The notes under the pieces: generated by a model
Databases searched by the model: none
Seen by the model: the letters and a program-made list of their open reading frames with translations, nothing else
Told to the model about the DNA's origin: nothing
Origin: Diphasiastrum complanatum
Lineage: Eukaryota > Streptophyta > Lycopodiopsida > Lycopodiales > Lycopodiaceae
DNA: 64,000 bases
Direction of reading: 5' to 3'
Assembly (NCBI GenBank): GCA_029204225.1
Contig: CM055107.1
Location: forward strand, 31,397,410 to 31,461,409
In this document: piece after piece, positions 1 to 9,399 of the stretch
How the letters are laid out: each line of letters begins with the position of its first letter
How positions within the stretch are numbered: position 1 is the stretch's first letter
Program-made: the position numbers and the translations under genes

Positions 1-190
1 CCAAGCAAGCCGCCTGACATACATCAAACTTAACCAACTCGAAGCTTCGTTACAAATGAGTAACATCCATTCCAAGCAAGCGGTCTGACTTACATCAGAC
101 TTAACCAACTGAAAGCTTCGTCACGAGCGCTGGAAGCCAACCTGGAGCCACGCCAGACTGGACAGCCATAAATAGGTAACTTCCACCCAA
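1..190. repeat. Imperfect tandem repeat, about 70-110 bp unit
   Basis: The phrase CCAAGCAAGC starts near 1, 73 and 187. The first two copies are followed by closely similar text (TCTGAC or CCTGAC, ACATCA, ACTTAACCAACT, AAGCTTCGT). The copies then diverge. No coding sense is evident. This probably belongs to the leader or LTR of an old element whose left end lies outside the window. Confidence 0.5.
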
Positions 191-889
191 GCAAGCCATC
201 CAACTCAGCCGACAAGTTAGAGCCCGTTTCCCAAGAGCTTAACCCATTCACGTTCATGCAAGGAACACTCAGAACCACAAGCCGCGACAGATATGGAGAC
301 AACCAGTTCCTGGACCAAATGGTCCCGACAGCATACCACTGGCGCCACGGACCGAATGGTCTCAACGGCATACCGCTGGCGTCCCGGGATACGACCCTCA
401 ACTATGTGCCAACTTAAAAATTTGGAAGCGGCCTTACAACTGGGGCTTTTACTGAACACTGAAACCCAGAAGGTAATCAGAGTCAGTTTGAAAAAAATCC
501 CACTTTATTGATAAATCTGAGAAGGTTACATTTCAAGTGTGTGACCGACCCTAGTCTCCGGGGCGCTAGCATGCCAAGGCGAGAGCCATGGCAACATTCC
601 AGCAAGGGAGGCTGAGACTTGGTTGGAGCTCGCCCTGAGTTGCAACCCGCACTCCCCTATAGTATTGGTGTGATTCGACACCCCCCTCATACCAAGCACT
701 CTACCCAAGCTGGTAAAGCACGTTTTTCTCTCTCTAGAATTTTCTCTTTCTAGAAAGTCATTTTCTCTCTCTAGATTTTATTGATCCCCAGGCTTCCTTT
801 AATCATGCCTAGATCATGTGAGGTGATTGCACATCGATCTGAGCTCTCTGGACTCCGCTAGAACCGATCAAAGATTTTCAGCCATAGGA
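191..889. other. Unassigned moderately GC-rich DNA
   Basis: No gene family was recognised on either strand. Two short similar stretches around 320-380 both contain a CATACC(A/G)CTGGCG(C/T)C phrase. CT-rich clusters at about 730-770 look like the start of a decayed microsatellite. The minus strand at about 660-715 has a weak tRNA-like look that I did not accept as a feature. Confidence 0.3.
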
Positions 890-1003
890 ACTTGGCGCCG
901 GCTGGATTCTGGTCACAGTGGCGCCGGGAGCGGCGCCGACGCCGAGAGCAGCAGGGGCGCTGCTGGCGCCGAGGACATAGTTGGCACCAGTGGCGCCGGA
1001 AGT
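890..1003. other. Cluster of GGCGCC palindromes
   Basis: At least five GGCGCC hexamers, plus near copies such as GGGCGC and GGCACC, occur in about 110 bp inside otherwise A+T-rich DNA. Several read TGGCGCCG, which resembles the start of the primer-binding site used by Gypsy-type LTR elements (compare TGGCGTTGTTGTCGGGG at 38484). The local GC content stands out. A role is not shown. Confidence 0.45.
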
Positions 1004-1530
1004 AAAGCTTGTAAAGGTAGCTTTACAACATCCACCCCACCTTTATAAAATTTGATGTCCTCATCAGATGTCAGATTAAAGTAAAGGTGTCTCCAAATTA
1101 AAATAACTATACATTTAAGCTACTTGGCATAGTACTCAATTTACTGGCCACTTTTTATTAACATTGAAGCTGGCACACCACAAGTCGGAGGCTCAGCTCT
1201 TTGTACTGAAAAATTACATAACTTGAAAATATCTCTTTGTCTGGGAAAAGCGTAGATTTGATATCGCTTTCGTAAAACCCAAGAACCTTATTAACTGGTG
1301 ACAGAGGCCTTTCTTTGAAATGTTCGCCCTTGTTGCTTCTGACTTTCGACTTTGGAACTCCTTTGAGCTCCTGATTTGTCCTTGATGCACTTTGTGTTGA
1401 GCTCCCTGAGCTCCAGATTTGATCAGTTTCGCATAGGTATCAAGGCTCCCTGAGCCAAAGGATTTATCGTTTGATTGCCCACTTTGTGGTCCACTCCGTG
1501 CCTTGTTGCTTCTGCACCTTGCACCTCTCA

Positions 1531-1910
1531 CTTAGCTTGAAGTAGCTCTTTGAATCAGCCCAAATGTAACCATTGACCTTGTGGAAAGCCAAAGGGTTGC
1601 ACCAGTTTGATCCGCATCCGAACTATCTCTTCGCATTTGTTTGAAGCATCATGTCCGTCGCGCAAAACTTGACTTTCACAATTCCATCACTGGTCAGTTG
1701 CCTCACGGTCAAAACAAGAAGTGTACATCGAGCTTGGCTTCAAGTAGCTCTCTTTGAATCAGACACATGCACCCAGAGTTTGCACTAGTCCGATCTCAAC
1801 GCGAATTGTCCCTTAGCGTCCGTTCGAAATACCAAGTCTCTTTGCAAGACTCAACTTTCACAGTTCCTTCATTGATCAGCTGCCTTACACGTAACACAAG
1901 CCAGCGTACT
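1531..1910 (+). repeat. Tandem duplication, about 200 bp unit, in element leader
   Basis: Two consecutive copies begin with CTTGAAGTAGCTCT near 1537 and CTTCAAGTAGCTCT near 1738. Both continue through TTTGAATCAG, TTTGCACTAGT/TTGCACCAGT, a GATC phrase, CTTGACTTTCACA/CTCAACTTTCACA and TTCC(A)TCA. It lies just upstream of the family E ORF, so it is probably part of that element's untranslated leader. Confidence 0.5.
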
Positions 1911-2185
1911 CATATGTTTCCTAGTCATTGTTGTTCCAGAGAAAGCCTATAACAAGCTTTCCTTTCCACAACAAAAACTTATGAACTTATTAGGTCCAAA
2001 GTTCGCTAGTCTCCTCGTGTGAGTATGGCTAGGTCACCTTGAATTTGCCCCCGTTCAAAATTTTCCCCAAGAGAGAGGTGTGTGTGATAGTTCCCCTCCA
2101 CTTATAAAATCAGTTGATCGGACTTAGAGTAGAGTTCTTCGGACAAAAAGCCTTTCCAACACTTTGCTTTCCATCTGCTAGGATT

Positions 2186-4287
2186 ATGGCTCGATCCAAC
2201 TTGTTGCCAATCTTTGAAGAGGATCCTAGTCTTTTCCCTTTGAGGAAAAACCCAACTGATACTGGATATCACCCATGCTCAGTGAGTTTCAGTTCCGAAG
2301 GTGGCCGTTCCAAAATGAAGACCAACTGCTCCATAGAAGATCTCCCATGAAATTGCCCTTTCCAACTTTTGACTTTATGCTTGCGTCTGGTGGGCGTTGT
2401 CGCAAATGAAACTAACCCAAGAAACAGGCTAGCCATCCATCCTTTGCAAACATTGAGTCGATTTGTTGCCGTTCACGTGCGAGTACTTGAATTGAAGCCC
2501 AATCCCCTAGAAGAGGATTTGGGCATAACCATGAATCTACTATTGGTGTCAAAGATGCCAGTCAACAACCACCCACACAAGGTAGCCCAGCCACACTTCG
2601 GGTCGACACAGCTGTAACGTCACCAAAGCAGTTCGATGCCACGGTGCCTGAAGGGTTTGAAGAGGAGGACACTTTTGAAGAAGAAGAGCCCGTGGCACCT
2701 ATTCCACACCTACCAAGGACGGTACCATCAGGTTCTCCTGTTGTTGCCACCTCCACGACCATAGATTCTGGTGATGCTCTAGGGTTGGTTTCAAGCCTTG
2801 GGCAAGTGATCCAGTATATGCTGGATAAGAAGAAGGAAATGGAACAGAGGAGCTCTGATCTAAGATCTGAAAACAATTTGATCAGCCAGAAAATTGTTCA
2901 GCTGGATCGAGAGTTAAAGATAGCCAAACCACATGAAGAAAAGGCTGAAAGCGAAAAGAAATTGGCCTAGCAACAAGCTGATCGCTTGGAAACCTACATC
3001 AGCTCCCTGCAAAACGCCCTGACATTCGCACAGGATCAGGTAGATAAGGCAGTGCAAGATGCCAAGCAATAGGTGCAGCTGCTGAAGGGGCAATTACAAA
3101 TGGCCGAACAAGATCGCACACAGCTTCAAGGTGAATTGGATACGACCACCCTTGAGCGTGATGCCTATCTGCAAACGCAAATACCCGATCGTCCGGTCAC
3201 ACCGACGGAGATTGCATATTGAAGTGGAAACTTACAAAGTGGCCCTTCAAGGATTCCAAGGCCGCTTTGATAGGTTCAAAGGAGCAGCTTCAACCGAGTT
3301 GGCAAAGGCAAAAGAGACCATCACCACCTATGAAAAAACAGCCGCTCAAGTGTTGGAAGCCGGACCACAAATCCCCGTCCCGGTCATGCCGCAATTCTCC
3401 CCTTCATGCCAAGAAGCTGTACAAATGGATACATGGACTGATTCGAGCATGGACCAGGGGAGAGCTCCAGATCTAGCAGATCAACCGCCAACCATACCGG
3501 CAGTACAAGCGGGTCCATCCTCATCAAGGACAAGACATTTATTCAGAAGGCCCATCAGCGTCGAGGACCAGATCCAGACCTTCTTAAAGCAACATCTGCA
3601 TGAGTCCTCGCATGGTGAATGGGTTCTGAAATTTAAGACCTCCGAGATCGAGGCTGACAAAGAATTGGACAAAATACCTACATTGGGAGAGCAGCCAGCA
3701 TGGAGAATCACGATTTTTTAAAAAAACTTCGGAATCAATTAGGAGTTACGTCGTCAGCCCTCGCCAGTTGCGAGTAGATCCTTATTACGTGCCAATGCCG
3801 CGAAGACATAAATGGAAAGATTTGGGATTGGCTATGGACAAAATCACCATCCATACGTCCAATTGGCCAATCATCCATCAGTCTTACAACTGGAACATTT
3901 CAGTGGACTTCCACCGTGCCTTACAAGCATATCAGAGAGAGTATGTCCACTCTCCGGATCCAACGGTGCGACAATCGGCAATGTTTGTTAAAGATCTAAC
4001 TCTGTTGACATCAGTGGCAACCAAATGGGACGATTGCCTTCCTACCCTGGCATTCGATCCAAATAAGCCGATGGCCTCAAAGCAAATCAAAGATCAGCTG
4101 CCAATTGCTCGACTGTATTTCCGCGCAGCTATGATGGGAGGCTCTTGAGAATCCCACTTCACCTCATGGACAACTTCCAAGTGGATTGTCGGAGCCCACC
4201 GTTGTTTCCTGCCACACAACTTGGCTTTCAATACTGCACGCCTTGACTTTATGGAGAAGGTGCAGTATCATTTAATTAAGATTTGAC
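2186..4287 (+). pseudogene. Family E LTR element 3' ORF: coiled coil plus unrecognised C-terminal domain, broken
   Basis: An ATG at 2186 opens a reading frame that can be followed with frame changes and stops to about 4287, roughly 650-700 codons. The first part is uncharacterised. From about 2640 an acidic EEE-rich segment and a PT-rich linker lead into a long heptad-like coiled coil (about 2790-3350), broken by in-frame stops near 2968 and 3070. After a second linker comes a domain starting at SSSR...FRRP.SVE (about 3510-3600) with LHESS, then DKIT...NWP.I, SPDPTVRQSA, KWDDCLP, FDPNK and a C-terminal FMEKV. The same order of motifs occurs on the minus strand at 60265-61960, directly before another LTR. 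No zinc knuckle, protease, integrase or RT is visible. The position immediately upstream of a polypurine tract and 3' LTR (4363) marks it as a retroelement ORF. Its function is unknown. It is clearly a decayed copy. Confidence 0.65.
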
Positions 4288-4362
4288 GTGAAGCCAATAA
4301 AAGTCCCCAATAACTGCATATTGCAGGTGTCGTGGGACCACCACTAGTTTCGGTGGGGATAC

Positions 4363-5105
4363 TGTTGGAGGGTTTGCGGATCCCAAGGCAACCCTAACCC
4401 TAGTTAATAAGTGAGAGGGATTTGGCACCCTGCGTGTGTAAGTCCAAGTCGATGATCACATAGTTATTTGATTGATTAGTTAAAAGTTAGTAAAGGACTT
4501 TAGGCATTTTTGCGGGACTTTTCATGTCGTAGGGCCTAAATGTCAAGTTAGTGAATAAAGTTGGGTTTTCCTGCAATTTTGATGGTTCCCACACTTTTTT
4601 AAATTTGAATAAAAAGAGAGGCAAGACTGGACCAATAGGATTCAGAGGCCAGGGTCCTCTTCTCTACTATAAAATAGGACCAACTCGAGTTGCTCCTGAT
4701 GTTTATTTCCTCATTTCAATTAAGCAGATTGGTTCTTTTTAGAAATGGATTGATGAATGTCCTTGCTCTTCCTCTCTTTACATCCATTTCTCATGCTTTC
4801 GTTGGTATTTGCTAATTGTTGGATTTGATCATTATTGGGATTGCTATTTTTTATGCTTTGGTGAGAGAGAAAAGGAGAGAGAGAAGAGTAAGTTTCTATC
4901 ATTGTTGTGGATTTAGGGTTAATGGATGTAGTGTTAATGCTTAGTGTTAATGGATGTAGTGTTAGATCCTCCATTCATGTTGAAATCTGAACTATACTAT
5001 CGCTCTCATGGGAACGAACCTACGCGTGACAACTAACTCCGTCTCCTTGATGCTAGATTGACTAGATCTTGGATTCAGGTTAGGCAAGGAAAGAAACCCA
5101 CTACA
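4363..5105 (+). mobile_element. Family E LTR (3' LTR)
   Basis: It starts TGTTGGAGGG after a purine-rich tract (GGTGGGGATAC, 4352-4362) and ends CCCACTACA. The left third matches 20792 onward (GGATCCCAAGGCAA, CCTAACCCTAGTTAATAAGTGAG, CCCTGCGTGTGTAAGTCCAA in pieces), and the right end matches 21660 and 23780. A TATAAAATA sits near 4668. A short impure GA tract near 4863 occupies the place where the sister LTRs have GA tracts of about 90-120 bp. About 743 bp, diverged from the sister copies. Confidence 0.8.
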
Positions 5106-5215
5106 AGCCTAGATTCAAGAAGATACTTCAAACATTTCAAACATGATACTTCAAACTAAATTCAAACATTTCACAACATGATACTTACAAAACTGAAAAT
5201 GAATTTCGTAGAAAC

Positions 5216-5980
5216 TTGATCAGACATGATCCGACGATTCGTGTAAGATATTATACCATGAAAATTAATGCACTATGCACATTGATATTAAAAAAAACAA
5301 ATATATTAGGAAATATTCAAGTTTACTTTTTCGTTACTAGATTTCAAAATCGTGGCAGTCAACATGAACATGGATTACTATGGGTCACAAACTATGCACC
5401 GATTTATGATATAGAATTTGAAACTAAAATTATTCAATTTATTGATATGTACATTTCATGTGAAAGTGCAAAACTCAATACACAAAATCTAGACATACAA
5501 ACTCATCATAACCGATCCACATGTTATAAAACCCGAATCTTTAAACAATGTCGCTTCCATTATCCACGACCAGCCATGTCATATACCAGTATTTTGCATC
5601 CATATCCAGAGGTAGAAACACATACAAAAAACCTTTACCAAAATCTATATCGTATTATCAAAGAAAAATTAAATTGTATTGATACAGTAAAATATACAGA
5701 TTTCTTGACATGGCTTGGTACATTGCAAATACCGCTTGCTTATTATATAAAAGCAATACGCAACAATTTGAAAAAACCAACAATATTTCTACAACGCCAT
5801 CCAAAAGACATATACACAAGTAGTTTCAATCCATCCATTAGTCAACTTTGGAATGCGAATATGGATTTATATATTCTCCACCCATATGCAGCTGCAAGTT
5901 ATTGCACATCGTATTTAACAAAAATTGATACCTCACTTTCACAATCTCTAAAACGTGCATTTACAAAATCTTTACGTTAG
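5216..5980 (+). pseudogene. Helitron replication initiator (HUH Rep) domain fragment
   Basis: A 254-codon open stretch shows RFQNRGSQHEHGLLW, the Helitron_like_N core. His-Glu-His is the metal-binding HUH motif expected of rolling-circle nucleases. A Cys/His-containing region follows (NRSTCYK...QCRFHYPRP). Later AASYCTSYLTK carries two tyrosines in the usual place of the catalytic tyrosine motif (YxxxY here). In the family this protein nicks and joins DNA at the element ends. The N-terminal zinc-finger part is not visible upstream, and translation runs into stops after 5980, so it is a remnant. Its codons are very A+T-rich, unlike the nearby retroelement ORFs. Confidence 0.75.
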
Positions 5981-6677
5981 AATGTAAATACATTTACAAG
6001 ATTAAAAAACATGGGAACTGGATTTTAAAGTGTGCATCAAATGACTGCACAACTTGCATCATTTATTATATTATTATTACTTTTACATGCTTCCAAAAGA
6101 ACATTCACATTCATTAATACAAATCTCAAACCGTTCTTTAAAAAAAACAAGATTTACAATTTCTTCATCCCGATTCAACAGACATACGATGTGCAACAAA
6201 GATTAAAAAAAATACCTCTCTTGACTTGATGTCTACTCAAACCTTTGTTTAGCAAAATTCATTCGCAAAATCGATTAACGTCATCACAAATATGCAAATA
6301 TCGCAAAATTCAAATCATCAGATACGTGAATTACAACAAACATATAGATCCCGAAATTTTTTATCGTGAACACCTGCTTCTATATAAGCAAGTATCTAAA
6401 GACATGCTTATAAAATCATATTCAACATGAATACAAAGATGCGTACTACACAAACTATGCCACAATACAACACAACAAACAAAAACTGAATTTTAATCAA
6501 GAAACATGTACATCTACACACTTCAATTGGGAAGATCTTGAAAACAAATCGTCGAATACTGAAACATCAAATGAGAACTTCGATACTTGTAACACGAACA
6601 ATAATTATGATCTTTAAACTGAACTCCCGACTCATGCAGAATGCAACAAAAAAAAACAAATAGATACGACTCCAAAA

Positions 6678-7290
6678 TTGACATACAAAATGATGAATCA
6701 AAATACATATTATCACGAACTTGCAAAATTAAATCATATGCAACGTTTGCTTTTCAATGACATAATGCACAAGAAACGAACAAACGCAGAAAATCAAATT
6801 CACCTATTTTTGACGGGAGGCAATGGTACTGGAAAAACATTTACTTTGCTTCTTCTTGTACAAGGTTTATTGCGTCATTATTATAGAAATACCACATATG
6901 ATATACAAAATCCAAGAGCATTAATAATGGCATATACAAGAAAAACTGCTTTTAATATTCATGGAACCACAATACATTCAGCATTACATTTACCTATAAA
7001 CACAAAAGAATTGAATTCTCTTTCTGGTGAAAATTGCAAACAATACAAAGATTTACAACTTGTATATCACGAAAGAATTTCAAATTGGCCATTCTATCTT
7101 TAATAAGGTTACAACAAAACAATTTACAATCAGAATAGCAATAGCAAGAACAATACACCGAGCATAGGGTCTGACAATAACTGAGCTAGCATTCAATCCG
7201 AAACATGTTTCAAAACATGGTTTGATGTATACAACACTCACACAAGTTAAAAAGCTTGAAAATTTATACATGACATCGCCATTGACTTCA
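6678..7290 (+). pseudogene. PIF1-like helicase of the Helentron, internally deleted
   Basis: LNHMQRLLFNDI followed by GGNGTGKTFTLLLL gives a clear Walker A motif of a PIF1-family superfamily 1 helicase (about 6730-6860). The frame then reads through an IHGTTIHSALHLP segment, also typical of these helicases. After a stop near 7102 the text jumps to RTIHRA.GLTITELAF and a YTTLTQVKKLENLY phrase (about 7150-7280). These match the last helicase motifs, so the Walker B to motif V region is missing. It is taken to be transposon-borne rather than the cellular PIF1 because Rep and endonuclease parts flank it in the same composition block. Confidence 0.72.
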
Positions 7291-7409
7291 GATCATTTTA
7301 AAATTGATACATCTATACAACAAGAAATGACACGTCTAAGAACAACAACAAAATGGAAGCTCCATACTCCCAACATGTATACATACACAAAGACACGTCT
7401 CATTATTCA

Positions 7410-7992
7410 ACCACTAAACACTAGATCATTACCTAAATACGAACATAATATTGTAAATGGTCACAATCTAATGACATCACACATTTAATGTTTACAAGAA
7501 ACCCATACTCATTATCACAAACCTTACTTTTCGAGAACTTTCGAAGCCATTGACAATTATGCCTTTGCAGGATCAACAATATTGTATCGTAAAACTGAAC
7601 AACAAATATTTAATACATTGCACAGTGAAATTATTCATGCTACATTTACTTATAAAGCCTACAATCTACATATTTTTGCGATATACAGACAATCAAATTC
7701 TACTATTTTCACGTTTATTGAACAACTAAACATAATACTTAACAACATTCCCAAAAACACACCAAATGTTATACTGGGTGACATAAATATTAATACATTA
7801 AACATGAACAACAATTTCCAAAAACTTCAATCAGTTATGTGTAAGCATAATATACAACTATACTTTCAACAAGTAACAATCATATATGGTACACAATTAG
7901 ATCATGTCTGGACAAATAAACAAAATCCCAAATGTATCTGGAACTACACACGCTTATTGGTCAGATCATTCACCAATATATTACCTGTGTGA
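7410..7992 (+). pseudogene. Endonuclease (EEP-like) C-terminal domain of the Helentron
   Basis: A segment beginning with NTRSLPKYEHNI and CLQETH (about 7410-7510) leads to ILGDININTLN (about 7780) and GTQLDHVW (about 7890). After a frame change near 7930 it ends with AYWSDHSPIYYLCE and a stop at 7990-7992. E in LQET, D and N in GDIN, and the SDH near the end are the usual active-site landmarks of apurinic-endonuclease-like (exonuclease-endonuclease-phosphatase) domains. Such a domain fused after the helicase is the hallmark of Helentrons. One stop (near 7488) and one frameshift break it. Confidence 0.7.
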
Positions 7993-8160
7993 ATGAAAAA
8001 ACCATTAAAAAAACTTTAACAACATAAGGTATATTGCATGTAATTTATCTGGAATTACACACGCTTATTGGTCAGATTATTCACCAATATATAACATGTG
8101 TGAATGAAAAAAACCAAACCATTAAAAAAACTATAACAACGTACATTATATTGCATGTTG
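7930..8160 (+). repeat. Tandem duplication of the Helentron 3' end
   Basis: About 110 bp around 7935-8040 (TATCTGGAACTACACACGC, TTGGTCAGATCATTCACC, GTGTGAATGAAAAAACC, TATATTGCATGT) recurs at about 8045-8155 with few changes. The first copy holds the last codons of the endonuclease. The second lies beyond the stop and has no coding role. A doubled terminus is seen in some Helitrons, but simple tandem duplication explains it equally well. Confidence 0.7.
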
Positions 8161-8165
8161 CAAAG

Positions 8166-9120
8166 GCAGTGCCCAAGCCACAACGCACTTTTTTTTTTTT
8201 CTTCTCAAACCAAAAATAAAAAACAAAAATTGAGAGCCTCCTCAATTGTAGGGGTTACCCTCAGGCAAGGGATGAGTTTTTAGTCTTGCCAAATGCCTTT
8301 TTGCTCTCTCGCTCTCTCTCTCTCTCTCTCGATCGATAGGTGATGGAGGTGAAGGGCAGGCAATTTAGATCTCATTCATAAAGAATCAGAAGAGTTTGAG
8401 AGAAGGAGATATGCATAGTATTATTATTAGGAAGCAATTGAATATGTATAATTGCTCATCATGGCCGCAAAGCAGCAGCAGTGGTTCTGGAAGCCTCTCT
8501 ATATCTATAGCAAAGTAGCAATCCCTCTATAGCAGCAGCAGCCTTTTAGCAATAGGATGCCGAAGGCGCACGTGCAGGCTATTGAGGATTAGGGTGGAAA
8601 ACGATACAAAAGCAGTAGCAATGGCAATGGAAAATAAAGATCAGTTGCATCGCCGCGGTGTCCGAAAGTAGGTTACGGACCAGTTTCATAAATTTTAGTG
8701 GTTTGATTTGTATTTGTAGCGCTTTGAAAAAATTGACCAACTCTTTAGCAATTGATTACTTGACATGTTCTTAAACTGTATCTGCGAAGTTGCAATGCCA
8801 AGTGCTCGTTTTCCGTTATAACGCTTGTAGCCACCTTCAGTAGAAGAATTGGCCTGTGCTTGTCACAGACTAAAACCTATTGCGAAAACTATCATATGGA
8901 CAGCCAATGAGAGGTTGACATCTAACACTTAACATTCTATTGAAATTTTCATGCGGACATTCGATGACTGGCTGCCACATAGGAAACTTCATCTGTGTAC
9001 TGACTGCTACACTGTACAGCAAGCTTTGCATTTGTATGGGTTTGAGTGTTTTCTGAGATATTTAGGCCAATCAAAGATATTTAGGGGGGGGGGGGGGGAG
9101 CTGAGGCCCTTCCGCTTGGT
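8166..9120. other. Unassigned DNA upstream of the lipoyltransferase-like exons
   Basis: It contains a short (CT)n run at about 8305-8331, a CAGCAG-rich patch at 8470-8550 and an uninterrupted run of G at about 9086-9098. No convincing open frame, promoter or transit-peptide exon was recognised. If the LIP2-like gene at 9400 is real, its first exon and promoter should lie here or further left. Confidence 0.3.
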
Positions 9121-9129
9121 TGGCCTGTT

Positions 9130-9390
9130 CACCTCACAAGGACTGCAAAGATTTAAGAACATATTTTTATATGAATTTTTTTTATAGGTTATTATTTGAA
9201 AGCAAAATTGTTATCATAGATCCTTCGTTTTGTAAAGCTCCAATTGGGATTAGGTAATGCATGCAAAGATTATAAGATCATATCTTCATAGAATTTCAAA
9301 GAAAAATGTTATTGAAGATCAATGTTTTGTGAAGGTTGAATTGGGATCAGAGTATTGCATGCAAAGATTTATTTTCATAACTGATGTCAA
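9130..9390 (+). repeat. Imperfect tandem repeat, about 110-120 bp unit
   Basis: The phrase GCAAAGATTTA/GCAAAGATTATAAGA followed by CATATTTTTATA/CATATCTTCATA occurs near 9145, 9262 and 9360, and each is preceded by GGGATTAGGTAATGCAT or GGGATCAGAGTATTGCAT (not in the first). It lies immediately upstream of the first recognisable lipoyltransferase exon. Confidence 0.5.
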
Positions 9391-9399
9391 TCATGTTAG

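Larger units (their letters stand above)
5170..8165 (+). mobile_element. Degenerate Helitron of the Helentron type
   Basis: This roughly 3 kb block is markedly A+T-rich compared with both sides. In order it carries a Helitron Rep-like HUH segment, a PIF1-like helicase with Walker A and a late helicase motif, and an exonuclease-endonuclease-phosphatase-like tail. Rep plus helicase plus C-terminal endonuclease is the known layout of Helentrons. Frameshifts, stops and internal deletions separate the pieces, so it is not autonomous now. The limits are approximate. I could not identify the 5' terminus or a clear 3' hairpin. Confidence 0.75.

Noticed and set aside
620-718. tRNA-like or related Pol III sequence on the minus strand
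   Set aside because: There is a T-arm-like GGTGT/ACACC stem and a GGTAGAG-like phrase, but the D stem and A box do not fit and the T loop is one base short. Too weak to call; it could be an old relative of the type T LTR.
6678-7103. Cellular PIF1 helicase gene
   Set aside because: The helicase is flanked by a Helitron Rep and an endonuclease in the same A+T-rich block and is internally deleted, so it is transposon-borne.
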